Assembly (NCBI RefSeq): GCF_014202995.1
Contig: NZ_JACHIA010000005.1
Span: forward strand, 62,001-126,000
DNA from: Longimicrobium terrae
GTDB lineage: Bacteria; Gemmatimonadota; Gemmatimonadetes; Longimicrobiales; Longimicrobiaceae
Direction: 5' to 3'
DNA: 64,000 nucleotides
The translations under genes were made by a program, and so were the position numbers. The notes under the pieces are model-generated. The model worked only from the letters and a program-made list of their open reading frames with translations, was not told the origin of the DNA and did not search any database. Positions 42,948-52,826 of this stretch are shown here, piece after piece (position 1 is the stretch's first letter; the number at the start of each line of letters is the position of its first letter).

Positions 42948-44537
42948 TCAGGGGGCGACGTCGTAGAAGACGAGGTCCTTTTCGCGATCCACCGTGGTGC
43001 GCATGGTCCACTCGCTGTCGAACAGGACCAGCGGCTTCTGCTTGGCGTCGTACACCAGCATGCGGCCGTGTCCGTGCGCCAGCCGCTCGATCTCGCGGAT
43101 GGGTCCATCCACCCAGCGCGCGCCCGTGTACGACATGTGCTCCAGCCGGGCGCGCACGTTGTACTCGTGCTCCAGCCGGTGCAGCAGCACGTCGAACTGC
43201 AGCTTGCCCACGGCGCCCACGATGGGCGCCGGGCCGGTGAGCGACTCGGCGTAGAACACCTGCGCCGCGCCCTCTTCCGAGAGCTGCTGCAGCCCCGTAT
43301 CCAGCTGCTTGCGCTTCATGGGATCGCCGATGACGATGCGCGCGAAGTGCTCCGGGCTGAAGCGCGGAATCCCCCCGAACTCCAGGTCGCCGTCCGCCGA
43401 CAGCGTGTCGCCGATGCGCAGGTTGCCGCGGTCGTGAATGCCGATCACGTCGCCCGGCCACGCTTCTTCAATCAGCGTCCGCTCGCGCGCCATGAACTGC
43501 GTGGGGCTGGCCAGGCGAATGGGCTTGCCGCTGCGGATGTGCTTTACCTGCATTCCCGCCTCGAACCGGCCGGAGCACACCCGCACGAAGGCGATGCGGT
43601 CGCGGTGCTTGGGGTCCATGTTCGCCTGGATCTTGAACACGAATCCCGTGAACGACGTTTCCTCCGGCTCCACCATGCGCGTGTCGGCCTGCCGGGGGCC
43701 GGGCGCCGGCGCCAGTTGCAGGAAGCGGCGCAGAAACGGCTCCAGCCCGAAGTTGGTCAGCGCGCTCCCGAAGAACACGGGCGACACTTCTCCCGCCAGG
43801 AACGCTTCTTCGCTGAACTCCGCGCCCGCCATCTCCAGCAGCTCCAGATCTTCCAGAAGCTGGCTGATGGCGCGTTCGGGGATGGCGGCCAGGATGTGGT
43901 CGTCGGTCAGCGCGCCCTCGTGCGTTTCCACGCGGCTGCTGCCGTGGTCCTCGCCGCGCTCGAACAGGTAGACGCGCTCGTCCACGCGGTCGTACACGCC
44001 CAGGAAGCGGTCGCCGTCCAGGATGGGCCACATCATGGGATAGCACTTCATCCCCAGCTCGCGCTCCACGTCGTCAATCAGCTGCAGCACCGGCGCGCCC
44101 GGCCGGTCGCACTTGTTGACGAAGGTGAACACGGGCGTCTTCCGCAGCCGGCACACCTCAAACAGCTTGCGCGTCTGCTCCTCGACGCCCTTGCGGTTGT
44201 CCAGCAGCATGACGGCGCTGTCCGCGGCCATCAGGGTGCGGTAGGTGTCTTCGCTGAAGTCCTGGTGGCCAGGGGTGTCCAGCAGGTTGATGGACTTGCC
44301 CAGGTACTCGAACTGCAGGACGCTGGAGGTCACGGAAATGCCGCGCTCCTGCTCCATCTGCATCCAGTCCGAGGTGGCGTGCCGCGCCGCGCGGCGTGCC
44401 TTGACGCTCCCCGCCAGGTGAATCGCGCCTCCGTACAGAAGGAGCTTTTCGGTGAGGGTGGTCTTGCCCGCGTCGGGGTGGCTGATAATGGCAAAGGTCC
44501 GCCGCCGGCGGACCTCTTCGCTCAACGTGCCGCTCAT
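42948..44537 (-). CDS. prfC: peptide chain release factor 3
   Basis: 529 residues, the usual RF3 length, from the Met at 44537 (MSGTLSEEVRRRRTFAIISH); an upstream Met at 44582 is less likely. GTPase motifs: G1 SHPDAGKTT, G2 region RGISVTSS, G3 DTPGHQDFSEDT, G4 NKCDRPG. RF3 recycles RF1/RF2 from the ribosome after peptide release. The gene is followed by a strong bidirectional terminator and appears monocistronic. Confidence 0.95.
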   Translation of the reverse strand: MSGTLSEEVRRRRTFAIISHPDAGKTTLTEKLLLYGGAIHLAGSVKARRAARHATSDWMQMEQERGISVTSSVLQFEYLGKSINLLDTPGHQDFSEDTYRTLMAADSAVMLLDNRKGVEEQTRKLFEVCRLRKTPVFTFVNKCDRPGAPVLQLIDDVERELGMKCYPMMWPILDGDRFLGVYDRVDERVYLFERGEDHGSSRVETHEGALTDDHILAAIPERAISQLLEDLELLEMAGAEFSEEAFLAGEVSPVFFGSALTNFGLEPFLRRFLQLAPAPGPRQADTRMVEPEETSFTGFVFKIQANMDPKHRDRIAFVRVCSGRFEAGMQVKHIRSGKPIRLASPTQFMARERTLIEEAWPGDVIGIHDRGNLRIGDTLSADGDLEFGGIPRFSPEHFARIVIGDPMKRKQLDTGLQQLSEEGAAQVFYAESLTGPAPIVGAVGKLQFDVLLHRLEHEYNVRARLEHMSYTGARWVDGPIREIERLAHGHGRMLVYDAKQKPLVLFDSEWTMRTTVDREKDLVFYDVAP

Positions 44538-44661
44538 GGAAATCGTTGTACGAGTTTGTGTTTCAACCCTGCAATCTAACACCCCCGCCGCGCCGGTTCA
44601 ACGACGGGCCCGCGGACGCGCTTCACCACGCCCCGCGCCCCGCCAAATCCCGCCCCAAGGC

Positions 44662-44843
44662 GTCATCCTGAGAGAGCGTGCGCCGGCCTCTCCATCACGC
44701 CGAACCCCGCGCGACCGAAGGATCTGCCGTCCTGCCGAGCCAACGCCGCGACACGCACGCCCGTTCTCGCGGGGAGAGCAGATCCTTCGTCGGCGCCAGA
44801 GTATGCGGCGGGAGCGGGTGCCTTGGGCGCCTCCTCAGGACGA
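44662..44843 (-). repeat. MITE-like repeat family C, copy 3 (inverted)
   Basis: A 182-base element with GTCATCCTGAG at one end and CTCAGGACGAC at the other, containing CGACCGAAGGATCTG and CGCGGGGAGAGCAGATCCTTCG. It is the reverse complement of the elements at 7682 and 7909, with substitutions. It lies in a 428-base gene-free gap. Confidence 0.85.
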
Positions 44844-44965
44844 CGCCGGTGGCGTCTGACCCGATGCAGCCCAGACCTCGTCATCCGCCGACATCGCTCT
44901 TCCGCACGGGCGCGGATGGCGGCACATTGCCGAATCCCCGCCGCGCGTCTCCCGCCGCCATCCGC

Positions 44966-45619
44966 ATGAACGAGCAGATCATTCCCATTCAGGACCGGGC
45001 GCAGTCCGTTGCCGGCGCGGCGGAACTGGTGGGCCACATGGCCGCGGCGGTCGGCGTGCTGGGGGCGGCGGCCGGCCAGCTTCCCGTGCGCACGCCCGGT
45101 ACGGCGCTGCTGTTCGCGGTAGAGTGCGCGGCCGGCGCGGCGCTCGCCGTCGTCATCGTGCGCGAGGCGCGGCAGCGGTTCCGCAAGCGCAGGGAAGAGC
45201 GCGCGCATGGCCGGAACTGGGTGAGCCTGTTCGCCGGCGCGGTGCTCCTTCTGGACTGGTACCTGGGGGTGAGCGGCGGGGGCAAGATCATCAGCCCATC
45301 CCTCGTCGCGGCGGGAATCGCGTTCATGCAGCCGCGGCTGGACGCGCTGGCCCGGCGCCACCGCGCCCTGCGCATCACCGGCGACGGGCTGGATCTGCGC
45401 CTGGGCCGCCTTCGCCGCGTGCACGCGCGGTGGCGTGACGTGCTGCGCGTGGAAGCATCCGGCACCGAACTGCGGCTGGTGCTCACCGACGGTGGGGTGC
45501 GCCGCATCAGCCTGCGGCGCGTCATCAACCGCGAGCAGGTGGTGCGGGCGGCGCTGGAGGCCGGCCGCGTGCACGCCTCCGCATCCACCGGCGCCGCCGT
45601 GCTCGCGCGCGGCGCCTGA
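44966..45619 (+). CDS. membrane protein with PH-like C-terminal domain
   Basis: 217 residues from an ATG at 44966 (an upstream start is possible). Hydrophobic segments at about 20-40, 45-65 and 85-115. The C-terminal part (HRALRITGDGLDLRLGRLRR, VHARWRDVLRVEASGTELRLVLTDGGVRRISLRRV) looks like a small beta-rich PH-like domain found in bacterial membrane proteins. Convergent with the DUF4349 gene, 6 bases apart. Function unknown. Confidence 0.6.
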   Translation: MNEQIIPIQDRAQSVAGAAELVGHMAAAVGVLGAAAGQLPVRTPGTALLFAVECAAGAALAVVIVREARQRFRKRREERAHGRNWVSLFAGAVLLLDWYLGVSGGGKIISPSLVAAGIAFMQPRLDALARRHRALRITGDGLDLRLGRLRRVHARWRDVLRVEASGTELRLVLTDGGVRRISLRRVINREQVVRAALEAGRVHASASTGAAVLARGA

Positions 45620-45625
45620 CCGCGG

Positions 45626-46300
45626 TCAGCGGATCACGAACAGCTTTCCAATCAGCGACGCCACGCCGGTCAGCAGCAGCCCCAGCGGTCCCAGCACCTG
45701 CGGCCGCTCCGCATCCAGCTGAATTCCCGACAGCGCCACGCGCCCCTGCAGCCCGCGCTGCGCCGCCTCCAGCGCGTCGATCTCCCCCTGCACCCGCGCC
45801 AGTTCGCGCTCCACCTGGATCAGGTCGCCCACCGCCGAGCTCTGCGACAGGTGCGCGCGCAGCCGGTCGCGCAGCGTGCGCAGGTTGGTCAGCCGCGCAT
45901 CCAGGTCCGTGGCCTGCGCCGTCACGTCCTGCCTGCGGATGGAGCGCTGCCGGACGCGCCCCATGGACGCCAGCCGGTCCAGCGCGGCATCCAGCGACGG
46001 GGCGGGCACGCGCAGCACCATCCGCAATCCGTCATCTCCGCGCATCTCCGACGTTTCCACGAATCCGCCCAGCGCCGTCGCCATGCTGTCCGCCGTGCGC
46101 GCCACCGCGGGCAGGTCGTTGGCCACCAGCGACAGCCCCGCCTGCTGCGCCACCTGCCGCTGCTGCGCGCCCCGGGGCTGCACGGTGAGTTCCTCGAGCA
46201 TCAATGGACCGGAGGCCGGCGGCGCCGCTTCCATGCTGGCGCCGCACGCGGCGAGCGTGAGCAGAAGGGCGGCAGGGAGGAGGGATGGGGTGATGCGCAT
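45626..46300 (-). CDS. DUF4349 lipoprotein
   Basis: 224 residues. Lipobox LTLAACG, a DUF4349-like domain (about 45-205: LSLVANDLPAVARTADSMATALGGFVET, LRMVLRVPAPSLDAALDRLA, LDARLTNLRTLRDRLRAHLSQS) with a coiled-coil middle, and a C-terminal transmembrane helix (LGLLLTGVASLIGKLF). Members are membrane-anchored with an extracytoplasmic domain; function unknown. Confidence 0.8.
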   Translation of the reverse strand: MRITPSLLPAALLLTLAACGASMEAAPPASGPLMLEELTVQPRGAQQRQVAQQAGLSLVANDLPAVARTADSMATALGGFVETSEMRGDDGLRMVLRVPAPSLDAALDRLASMGRVRQRSIRRQDVTAQATDLDARLTNLRTLRDRLRAHLSQSSAVGDLIQVERELARVQGEIDALEAAQRGLQGRVALSGIQLDAERPQVLGPLGLLLTGVASLIGKLFVIR

Positions 46301-46490
46301 GCGCGGCTCCGGATGTGGCGGGATCGGTGAGTTTCGGCGGGACGGCGAGAGCGCGGAATCAACGCACCGGGTGGCGTGATCGGGACAGGATGCGCGCGGT
46401 CTCGACAGGCGGCGCGCGGGGACGATACTGTTGATCCGCCGCGCCCGCGAGGTGTGTCATCCTCTCCATCCCACCCGCCCGCATCCGCCC

Positions 46491-47183
46491 ATGCAGCCCG
46501 CCGCCCAGCGCCAGTTTCGCTACTACGACTTCATCACCGCGACCTTCGTGACGGTGCTGCTGTGCAGCAACCTCATCGGCCCAGGCAAGATCTGCGAGCT
46601 TTGGGGATTCACCTTCGGCGCGGGAATCCTCTTCTTTCCCATCTCGTACCTGTTCGGCGACGTCCTTACCGAGGTGTACGGCTACGCGCGTGCCCGCCGC
46701 GTGGTGTGGACCGGCTTCGGCGCGCTCGCCTTCGCCAGCCTGATGTCCGTGGTCGTCCTCAAGCTCCCGCCGGCGCAGGGGTTTGCGGGGCAGGCGGCGC
46801 TGGAGTCGGTGTTCGGCAGCACGCCGCGCATCGTGCTGGCGTCGCTGGCCGCGTTCTGGACGGGGGAGTTCGCCAACTCGTACGTGCTGGCGCGGATGAA
46901 GGTGGCCACGGACGGGCGGCACCTGTGGTGGCGCGCCATCGGCTCCACCGCGCTGGGGGCGGTGGTGGACAGCGCCATCTTCTATCCCGTCGCGTTCCTG
47001 GGCGTGTGGGCCACCCGCGACGTGCTGGTGGTGATGGCGACCAACTACGTCCTCAAGGTCGTGTGGGAGATCATTGCCCTTCCCGCCACGTACCGCCTGG
47101 TTGCCGCGCTCAAGCGGGCGGAGCACGAAGACTACTTCGATCGCGCGACGGACTTCACCCCGTTCTCCCTCCGGCCGGAGTAG
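46491..47183 (+). CDS. queuosine precursor transporter
   Basis: 230 residues from the ATG at 46491, about six transmembrane helices. Family (YhhQ/COG1738) features: FVTVLLCSNLIGPGKICELWG (LLCSN with acidic/aromatic context), FFPISYLFGDVLTEVYGY, EFANSYVLARMKVATDG, LKVVWEIIALPATYRLV. It would import preQ0 or preQ1 for queuosine tRNA modification. No preQ1 riboswitch was recognised upstream. A terminator follows. Confidence 0.9.
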   Translation: MQPAAQRQFRYYDFITATFVTVLLCSNLIGPGKICELWGFTFGAGILFFPISYLFGDVLTEVYGYARARRVVWTGFGALAFASLMSVVVLKLPPAQGFAGQAALESVFGSTPRIVLASLAAFWTGEFANSYVLARMKVATDGRHLWWRAIGSTALGAVVDSAIFYPVAFLGVWATRDVLVVMATNYVLKVVWEIIALPATYRLVAALKRAEHEDYFDRATDFTPFSLRPE

Positions 47184-47217
47184 GCGCTCCGCACGGTTCG
47201 TCTGCATCGCACGAAAC

Positions 47218-47251
47218 GGAGGGAGGCGAAGCCGGGTGCTTCGCCTCCCTC
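47218..47251 (+). terminator. hairpin after the queuosine-precursor transporter
   Basis: GAGGGAGGCGAAGC / GCTTCGCCTCCCTC stem with a CGGGT loop, 35 bases past the stop. The T-tract is poor (TGTCGTT). Confidence 0.6.
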
Positions 47252-47270
47252 TGTCGTTCGCGCCGTATGG

Positions 47271-47871
47271 CCTGGCGACACACCACCTGATCGCGATCCG
47301 TGAGAGCCTGCCATCTCGCGGGGCCGGCTGTGTCGTGAACGGCGTAATCTGATAAAAGACGCGCGGCGGGTGGAGCGTCGGCCGGCCGCGGTGCACATCC
47401 GCATCGATCCGTGTGGCGGATAGCGTGTTTCGGGATGCGGATGGATGACGATCAGCCACGAACGCGACGATCGTCATCCCCGGAAACCGAAAGGTATCCT
47501 CTCCAAAAAATGCGGATGAACTCAGCGCGGGCGCCGGCCAGCGGCACCGCGCGCCGTTGTTCGTGCGAACACTACGGTCACCTGGCGACACGCCACCTGA
47601 TCGCGATCAGTAAAGGCCTGCCTCTGCGCGGGGCCGGCTGTGTCGTGAAAGGCGGAGGCCGCAAACAGACGCGCGGCGGGTGGAGCGTCGGCCGGCTACC
47701 GTGCACATCCGCATCGATCCGTGCGGCGGATGACGGGTCGTGGGATGCGGATGGATGACGATCAGTCACGAACGCGACGATCGTCATCCCCGGAAACCGA
47801 AGGGTGTCCTCCTTAAAAAATGCGGATGAACTCAGCGCGGGCGCCGGCCAGCGGCTCCGCGCGCCATCTTT
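47271..47871 (+). repeat. 310-bp tandem duplication
   Basis: Two direct copies, 47271-47580 and 47581-47871. Each begins CCTGGCGACAC(A/G)CCACCTGATCGCGATC and contains GCGCGGCGGGTGGAGCGTCGGCCGGC, a dyad ATGACGATC ... GATCGTCAT (hairpin), CCCCGGAAACCGAA and AAAAAATGCGGATGAACTCAGCGCGG. The copies differ at scattered positions, so the duplication is not brand new. No gene is recognised in it. Confidence 0.85.
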
Positions 47872-47890
47872 CCCGCCGTTGCCGCGCCGC

Positions 47891-48436
47891 TCAGAAGGTG
47901 CCGGAGTCGGGCACGGGGGATTGCGGGCCCGTCGCCGCGGGCGGGGCGCCGGTGCGCTGCAGCCGCTTGGGCGCGCCCGCCGCGCAGTACGGCTGCACCA
48001 CACTCATCACGCCGGGGCAGGTGGCGTCGTTCGCGCACACCTTGTTGTGCCACACCTTGGTTTCGCCGATGGAGGTGGGCGCGGGGACGCCGGTGCAGAA
48101 GCCGGGCGTGCTCTGGCTGTATTCCAGGCAGACGCGGGTGAATGTGCCCAGGATCATCCCCTCCTTGATCCCCGAAACCCCCGCCGCGCGCTTCCGTGCC
48201 TCGGCCACGCACCCCGCCTCGTCCGTCGTGCTGCCGAACTGCGCGCCCTCCTCTCCTCCCCGCGTCATTCCTTCCTTGTTGCGGTTGAAGAAGATCATCA
48301 CACCCACCACAAAGAGGATGCCGATCAGCACCAGCGCGCCGCAGCCGATGCCGGCGGCCTTGAGGCACCCCTTTTTCTGCGATCCGGGCGGGGTGGGTCC
48401 GGGAACGATGGGCGGAACGCCCTGCGCGTCGGTCAT
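47891..48436 (-). CDS. membrane protein of unknown function
   Basis: 181 residues. A Pro/Gly-rich cytoplasmic N-terminus (VPPIVPGPTPPGSQKKGCLK) precedes one transmembrane helix (about 26-49: AAGIGCGALVLIGILFVVGVMIFF). The extracytoplasmic part has several cysteines (residues about 76, 103, 114, 134, 139, 150), suggesting disulphides. Not recognised. Confidence 0.65.
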   Translation of the reverse strand: MTDAQGVPPIVPGPTPPGSQKKGCLKAAGIGCGALVLIGILFVVGVMIFFNRNKEGMTRGGEEGAQFGSTTDEAGCVAEARKRAAGVSGIKEGMILGTFTRVCLEYSQSTPGFCTGVPAPTSIGETKVWHNKVCANDATCPGVMSVVQPYCAAGAPKRLQRTGAPPAATGPQSPVPDSGTF

Positions 48437-48527
48437 GAGAATCGGGTACGGTGCGGCGGAGAAAACGATGGGGCGGTGGATGGGAATGGATGGGGCACGC
48501 GGGGCGCGCTGTCCAGAGGCGCGCGCG

Positions 48528-49148
48528 TCAGTCGCGGTCGTATGACTCCAGCATGGCCCGTTCTTCGTGCGCCAGAATGGCCCGCAAGGCCGCCTCCCAG
48601 GTGATGCGCTCGGTGAACGCGGCGGCCTGCGCCTCGATCCACACCTCTCGCAGCACCACCTCGCTTACGCCCACCGGCTGGCTTTCGCGCGTGCGCCGCA
48701 ACTCCGCCGCGCGCCGCGCGATGTAAATGAGCGGCTCGGGGATGTCGGCTTCGGGATGCAGATAGGCGCGGCCAGCGGTTTCGTCGCTGCGGCCCTCGCT
48801 GGGATCGTCGGGGACGGGCGGCGCCTTGCCCCAGCGGCGCGGATCGGCCGCCACGCGCACGGCCAGGCTGCCTTCGGCAAACGGCTGCCACCAGTCCACC
48901 AGGCCGCCCTGAAGTTCGCCCAGCAGCTTTTCGATGGAGGCGCGGATGGGGCCGCTGCGTCCGCCCACGCGGCGGGCGCGCTCCACGATCAGCAGCAGGT
49001 CGGCGCCGGGCTGCTCGTGCGCGTAGCTCTGAATCCACCGCAGCGCCTTCTGCCGCGCGGTGTCGGGCCCCTCGCCCTGCAGATCCAGCCGGCGCATGGG
49101 CGGGTAGCGCTGATTTTCGTACTCGCGCGCAAGCTCGTTCAGCCGCAT
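48528..49148 (-). CDS. protein resembling a degenerate Smr domain
   Basis: 206 residues from the Met at 49148 (Met at 49160 possible). Residues 15-95 (RRLDLQGEGPDTARQKALRW, ADLLLIVERARRV, IRASIEKLLGELQGGLVDWW) follow the LDLHG...EAL...V...L layout of Smr domains, but with GxG replaced by variations, so nuclease activity is doubtful. The C-terminal half is helical (PEPLIYIARRAAELRRTRES). Function unknown. Confidence 0.5.
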   Translation of the reverse strand: MRLNELAREYENQRYPPMRRLDLQGEGPDTARQKALRWIQSYAHEQPGADLLLIVERARRVGGRSGPIRASIEKLLGELQGGLVDWWQPFAEGSLAVRVAADPRRWGKAPPVPDDPSEGRSDETAGRAYLHPEADIPEPLIYIARRAAELRRTRESQPVGVSEVVLREVWIEAQAAAFTERITWEAALRAILAHEERAMLESYDRD

Positions 49149-49267
49149 GGGCGGGTGCATCGCGGGTGCGGGGCAGGGTGGACGCGGCCCCCGTACGCAC
49201 GGACGGGGCCGCGTCTCCTTCACCCCACCGCCGCGCGCTCCGCATCCGCCGCATACCGCCGGGAACG

Positions 49268-49302
49268 GCAAAGGCCCGCGATTCCGGATGAATCGCGGGC
49301 CT
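49268..49302 (-). terminator. terminator of the cupredoxin gene
   Basis: AGGCCCGCGATT / AATCGCGGGCCT stem with a 7-base loop; on the minus strand TTTGCC follows. It starts 34 bases after the cupredoxin stop. Confidence 0.7.
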
Positions 49303-49335
49303 CGTTTCCGGCCATCCGGCGATCCGCCGCCTTGG

Positions 49336-49716
49336 TCAGGCGGGCTGCACGATCAGCTTGCCGCGCAGCATGTTCATCCCGCACGTCCAGGTGAACTCCC
49401 CGGCGCGGTCGGGCGTGAACTCCACCGCGGTCGTCTGGTGTGCGGGCAGGTCGCGCGCAATGCCGAAGTCGCCCAGAATCACCTGCTCGCTGCACGAACT
49501 GGTCTCGTCGCGAAAGAAGTTCAGGCGCACCGGCCGTCCCTGCCGCACGGTGACGACGGACGGTGAATATCCGCCATGGACGGTGATGTCCACCTCCTGC
49601 ACGCCGCCGGTATCCGTAGCCGCGACCGCCTGCCGCTCGCCCAGAAAGTACCACAGCACCAGCGCGATCAGCACGATTCCGCCAGTCAAGACGGCGATTT
49701 CCGTCGTATCCATCAC
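49336..49716 (-). CDS. membrane-anchored cupredoxin-domain protein
   Basis: 126 residues (a second Met follows immediately). A transmembrane anchor at about 8-26 precedes a cupredoxin fold of about 85 residues (VDITVHGGYSPSVVTVRQGR, VRLNFFRDETSSCSEQVIL, TTAVEFTPDRAGEFTWTCGMNM). The CSEQ, His and CGMNM residues are likely copper ligands. It lies downstream of the copper ATPase on the same strand, so it may deliver or buffer copper in the envelope. A family A repeat separates the two. Confidence 0.85.
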   Translation of the reverse strand: MMDTTEIAVLTGGIVLIALVLWYFLGERQAVAATDTGGVQEVDITVHGGYSPSVVTVRQGRPVRLNFFRDETSSCSEQVILGDFGIARDLPAHQTTAVEFTPDRAGEFTWTCGMNMLRGKLIVQPA

Positions 49717-49850
49717 ACCCTCCGCAGGTTACTCGAAAGTACAACAGTCTGATTCAGGACCGTACCGTTCAGGGAGAGCCCCCTTCTCCCCTTTTGTCGC
49801 AGCAGAAAGAGACACCTCAGCGCGGTCAGGCTGTGTCGCGGGCCGCCATC

Positions 49851-50054
49851 GCTGATGCAGTTGAAGCCCCGAACGGGGCGCGAATAGCGCCGTGTCGGGG
49901 GTTCCCGCTGTCAGAGCGGCGGATTCATTCGCTCAAGGCACCCCGCTCACGCCCGGCACCTTCCGGCTCGCGCCGAACCTTCCGCCCGCCCCAACCTCCC
50001 CCAGTCTTTTTTTGGGGGAGGTTGGCGAGTCGTACGAGCCCGGTGGGGGCCGCC
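49851..50054 (-). repeat. composite hairpin repeat family A, copy 7 (inverted)
   Basis: GCTGATGCAGTTGAAGCCCCGAAC, GTGTCGGGGGTTCCCGCTGTCAGAGCGGCGGATTCATTCGCTC, CCTCCCCCAGTCTTTTTTTGGGGGAGG and GTACGAGCCCGGTGGGGGCCGC, same order as copies 3 and 5. It fills most of the 363-base gap between the copper ATPase and the cupredoxin. Confidence 0.88.
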
Positions 50055-50079
50055 CTGAAGCCACCGCCAGCCGCGGGCG

Positions 50080-52644
50080 TCACACCCGTGCCGGCTTCCA
50101 CCCGCGCAGGCGCAGCGAATTGCCCACCACGCTCACGCTGGACAGCGACATCGCCACGCTCGCCAGCACCGGCGAAAGCAGCCACCCGGTGACGGGATAC
50201 AGCAGTCCCGCCGCGATCGGAATGCCGATCACGTTGTAGACGAACGCCCAGAACAGGTTCTGCTTCACCGTGCGGATGGTGGCGCGAGAAAGCTGGATGG
50301 CGCTCGCCACGCCGCCCAGATCGCCGCGCATGAGCGTGATGTCGCTGGCCTCCATCGCTACGTCCGTCCCCGTGCCGATGGCGATTCCCACGTCCGCCTG
50401 CGCCAGCGCCGGCGCGTCGTTGATGCCGTCGCCCACCATGCCCACGCGGCGCCCGGCGTCCTGCAACCGCTTGACCTCGCGCGCCTTGCCGTCCGGCAGC
50501 ACCTCGGCCAGCACGTCGTCCACGCCCACCTCGCGCGCCACCGCCTCGGCCGTGCGCCGGTTGTCGCCGGTGATCATCACCACGCGCAGCCCCATGCGGC
50601 GCAGCGCGGCGATGGCGGCTTTCGATTCGGCCTTCACCGGGTCCGCGACCGCCACCAGCCCCGCCGCGCGCCAGTCCACCGCGGCGAACATGGGCGTGCG
50701 GCCCTCGCCTGCGATCGCGTCCGCGCGTGTCGCCAGATCACCGAGTGCAATGCCGCGATCCGCCATCAGCCGCGCATTGCCCAGCAGCAGCGCGCGCCCA
50801 TCCACCGTCGCCTCGATGCCGTGCCCGGCCAGGGCGGAAAACGAGGCTGCATCCGTCAGTGTCAGCCCGCGGTCGCGCGCGCCGCGCACGATGGCCTCGC
50901 CCAGCGGGTGCTCGCTGCCGCGCTCCGCGCTGGCGATCCACCCCAGCAGTTCATCTTCCGCAACCCCTTCGGTGACAACGACGTCCGTGAGCGCGGGGCG
51001 GCCCTCGGTGATGGTTCCCGTCTTGTCGAGGATGATGGTGTCCAAGCGGTGCGCCGTTTCCAGGCTTTCGCCGCCCTTGATCAGCACGCCGTGCTCCGCG
51101 CCCTTGCCGGTGCCCACCATGATGGCCGTGGGCGTGGCCAGCCCCAGTGCGCACGGGCACGCGATGATGAGCACGGACACGAACGCCACCAGCGCATCGG
51201 TAAAGCGCGTATCGTCTGGCGCCAGCAGGAACCACCCCACGAATGTCGCGATGGCGATGCTGATCACCACCGGGGTGAACACGCCGCTGATGACATCCGC
51301 CATCCGGGCGATGGGCGCGCGCGAACCCTGCGCGTCCTGCACCATGCGGACGATGCGCTGCAGCGCGGTGTCGCGCCCCACGCGCGTGGCGGTGAAGCGG
51401 AACGAACCTGTCCGGTTCAGGGTGCCGCCGAACACCTCGTCGCCCGGCGCCTTTTCCACCGGCAGGCTCTCGCCGGTCAGCATCGATTCGTCCACGGCGG
51501 ATGCGCCGGCGGCCACCTGCCCGTCCACCGCGATCTTTTCGCCCGGGCGCACCACGATGAGGTCGCCCACGCGCACGTCGGCGAGCGGGATGTCGGTTTC
51601 CGTACCGTCGCGCAGCACGCGGGCGGTGCGCGGCTGCAGCCCCATCAGCCGGCGGATGGCGTCTCCTGTGCGGCCCTTGGCGCGCGCCTCCAGCATCCTC
51701 CCGAGCAGGATGAGCGCGATGATGACGGCCGCGGCCTCGAAGTACACGGGCGCGCCGCCCATTCCCGCCATTCCGCCGTGCGCGTCGCTGGCGAACCAGT
51801 CCGGCCGCACGGTGGCGGCAACGGAGTAGAGGTACGCCGTGCCCGTTCCTGTCGCGATCAGGGTGTTCATGTCCGCCGCGCGATGGCGCAGCGCGGCCCA
51901 GGCACCGCGGTAGAACTGCCCGCCGGCGTACAGCACCACCGGCGTGGCGAGCAGCATCTGCACCCATTCCACGCCACGGAACGCCAGCCACGGAATGCGT
52001 CCGTGCGACATGGCCAGCACCAGCACGGGGAGCGAAAGGATCGCCGCGACCCAGAACTTGCGCCGCGTCTCGCGATACTCCGCCGCGCGGTTCTCGGCCT
52101 CCACGTCCACCGGCTCCGCGTCGTCCGTCGCCGCGGTGTCGCCAAGCGGAATGCCGAGCGCACGAACGGCGTCACGGAGCGCTCGCTCGTCCGTGACGCC
52201 GTCCAGGTAGTCGATCCGCAGCGAACCGGCGTCCGCCTCGGCCGTCACCACGCCGGGCAGGGCGCGGACGGCCGTCAGGCGACCGTCATCCAGCGCGGCG
52301 GCGGCGGAAACGGGGAGGACGGCGCGTGCGCTTCCCGCCGCGCCGTAGCCCGTGTTCTGTACGACGTGAATCAGCGACGGCAGGCCGGTCGCGGCGGGAT
52401 CGTACTCCACCGTGGCGCGGCCGGTCGCGAAGTTTACGCCCGCGCGGTGCACGCCCGGCGCGCGGCTCAGCTTCGTTTCCACACGGCGCGCGCACGCCGC
52501 GCAGGTCATTCCCGTAATCGGAAGCTCAAGGCGTTCTCCAGATGGCGCCGCGTCCGCCCGCGGCTTCATCGAAAGCTGCACGACGGGCTGCGTTACGCCG
52601 CTTCCGTCATCATGGGTCGAGTCACTGCCTCGCGTGTTCGTCAT
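50080..52644 (-). CDS. copA: Cu(I)-transporting P1B-type ATPase
   Basis: 854 residues from an ATG at 52644 with GGGGAG upstream. A basic, Thr/Asp-rich N-terminal tail is followed by one heavy-metal-binding domain with [12 protein letters not shown] (about 43-55) and a second, degenerate domain without CxxC (about 120-170). Catalytic motifs: [15 protein letters not shown] (CPC), [30 protein letters not shown]. The YN near IGIPIAAG and the MSLSSVS segment in the last helices match Cu(I)-specific transporters. It exports Cu(I) to the periplasm. The promoter upstream has a long spacer, suggesting regulator control. Confidence 0.93.
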   Translation of the reverse strand: MTNTRGSDSTHDDGSGVTQPVVQLSMKPRADAAPSGERLELPITGMTCAACARRVETKLSRAPGVHRAGVNFATGRATVEYDPAATGLPSLIHVVQNTGYGAAGSARAVLPVSAAAALDDGRLTAVRALPGVVTAEADAGSLRIDYLDGVTDERALRDAVRALGIPLGDTAATDDAEPVDVEAENRAAEYRETRRKFWVAAILSLPVLVLAMSHGRIPWLAFRGVEWVQMLLATPVVLYAGGQFYRGAWAALRHRAADMNTLIATGTGTAYLYSVAATVRPDWFASDAHGGMAGMGGAPVYFEAAAVIIALILLGRMLEARAKGRTGDAIRRLMGLQPRTARVLRDGTETDIPLADVRVGDLIVVRPGEKIAVDGQVAAGASAVDESMLTGESLPVEKAPGDEVFGGTLNRTGSFRFTATRVGRDTALQRIVRMVQDAQGSRAPIARMADVISGVFTPVVISIAIATFVGWFLLAPDDTRFTDALVAFVSVLIIACPCALGLATPTAIMVGTGKGAEHGVLIKGGESLETAHRLDTIILDKTGTITEGRPALTDVVVTEGVAEDELLGWIASAERGSEHPLGEAIVRGARDRGLTLTDAASFSALAGHGIEATVDGRALLLGNARLMADRGIALGDLATRADAIAGEGRTPMFAAVDWRAAGLVAVADPVKAESKAAIAALRRMGLRVVMITGDNRRTAEAVAREVGVDDVLAEVLPDGKAREVKRLQDAGRRVGMVGDGINDAPALAQADVGIAIGTGTDVAMEASDITLMRGDLGGVASAIQLSRATIRTVKQNLFWAFVYNVIGIPIAAGLLYPVTGWLLSPVLASVAMSLSSVSVVGNSLRLRGWKPARV

Positions 52645-52698
52645 CCAAACTCCCCGACGATGTTCATTCAGAACCGCCCTTCTCGTATACCCCTCCCC

Positions 52699-52730
52699 CC
52701 TATAATGTGCCAAGGTGCGGTGTGTGTCAA
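52699..52730 (-). promoter_or_regulatory. candidate copper-ATPase promoter with long spacer
   Basis: On the minus strand, TTGACA (52730-52725) is followed after 19 or 20 bases by TTATAG or TATAGG (about 52705-52699). Spacers of 19-20 bases are typical of promoters activated by MerR-family proteins such as CueR. The spacer contains CCGCACCTTGGCAC, but not a clean dyad. No MerR-family gene was found in the window. Confidence 0.45.
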
Positions 52731-52826
52731 CGGGCGGTCGTTCCCGGTCACACGGTGGCGCCAGACGAGAACGCGGCGAAGCACCTGGAGTGCCCCGCCG
52801 CATTCAGATGTCGTTTCCGCCGTCCG

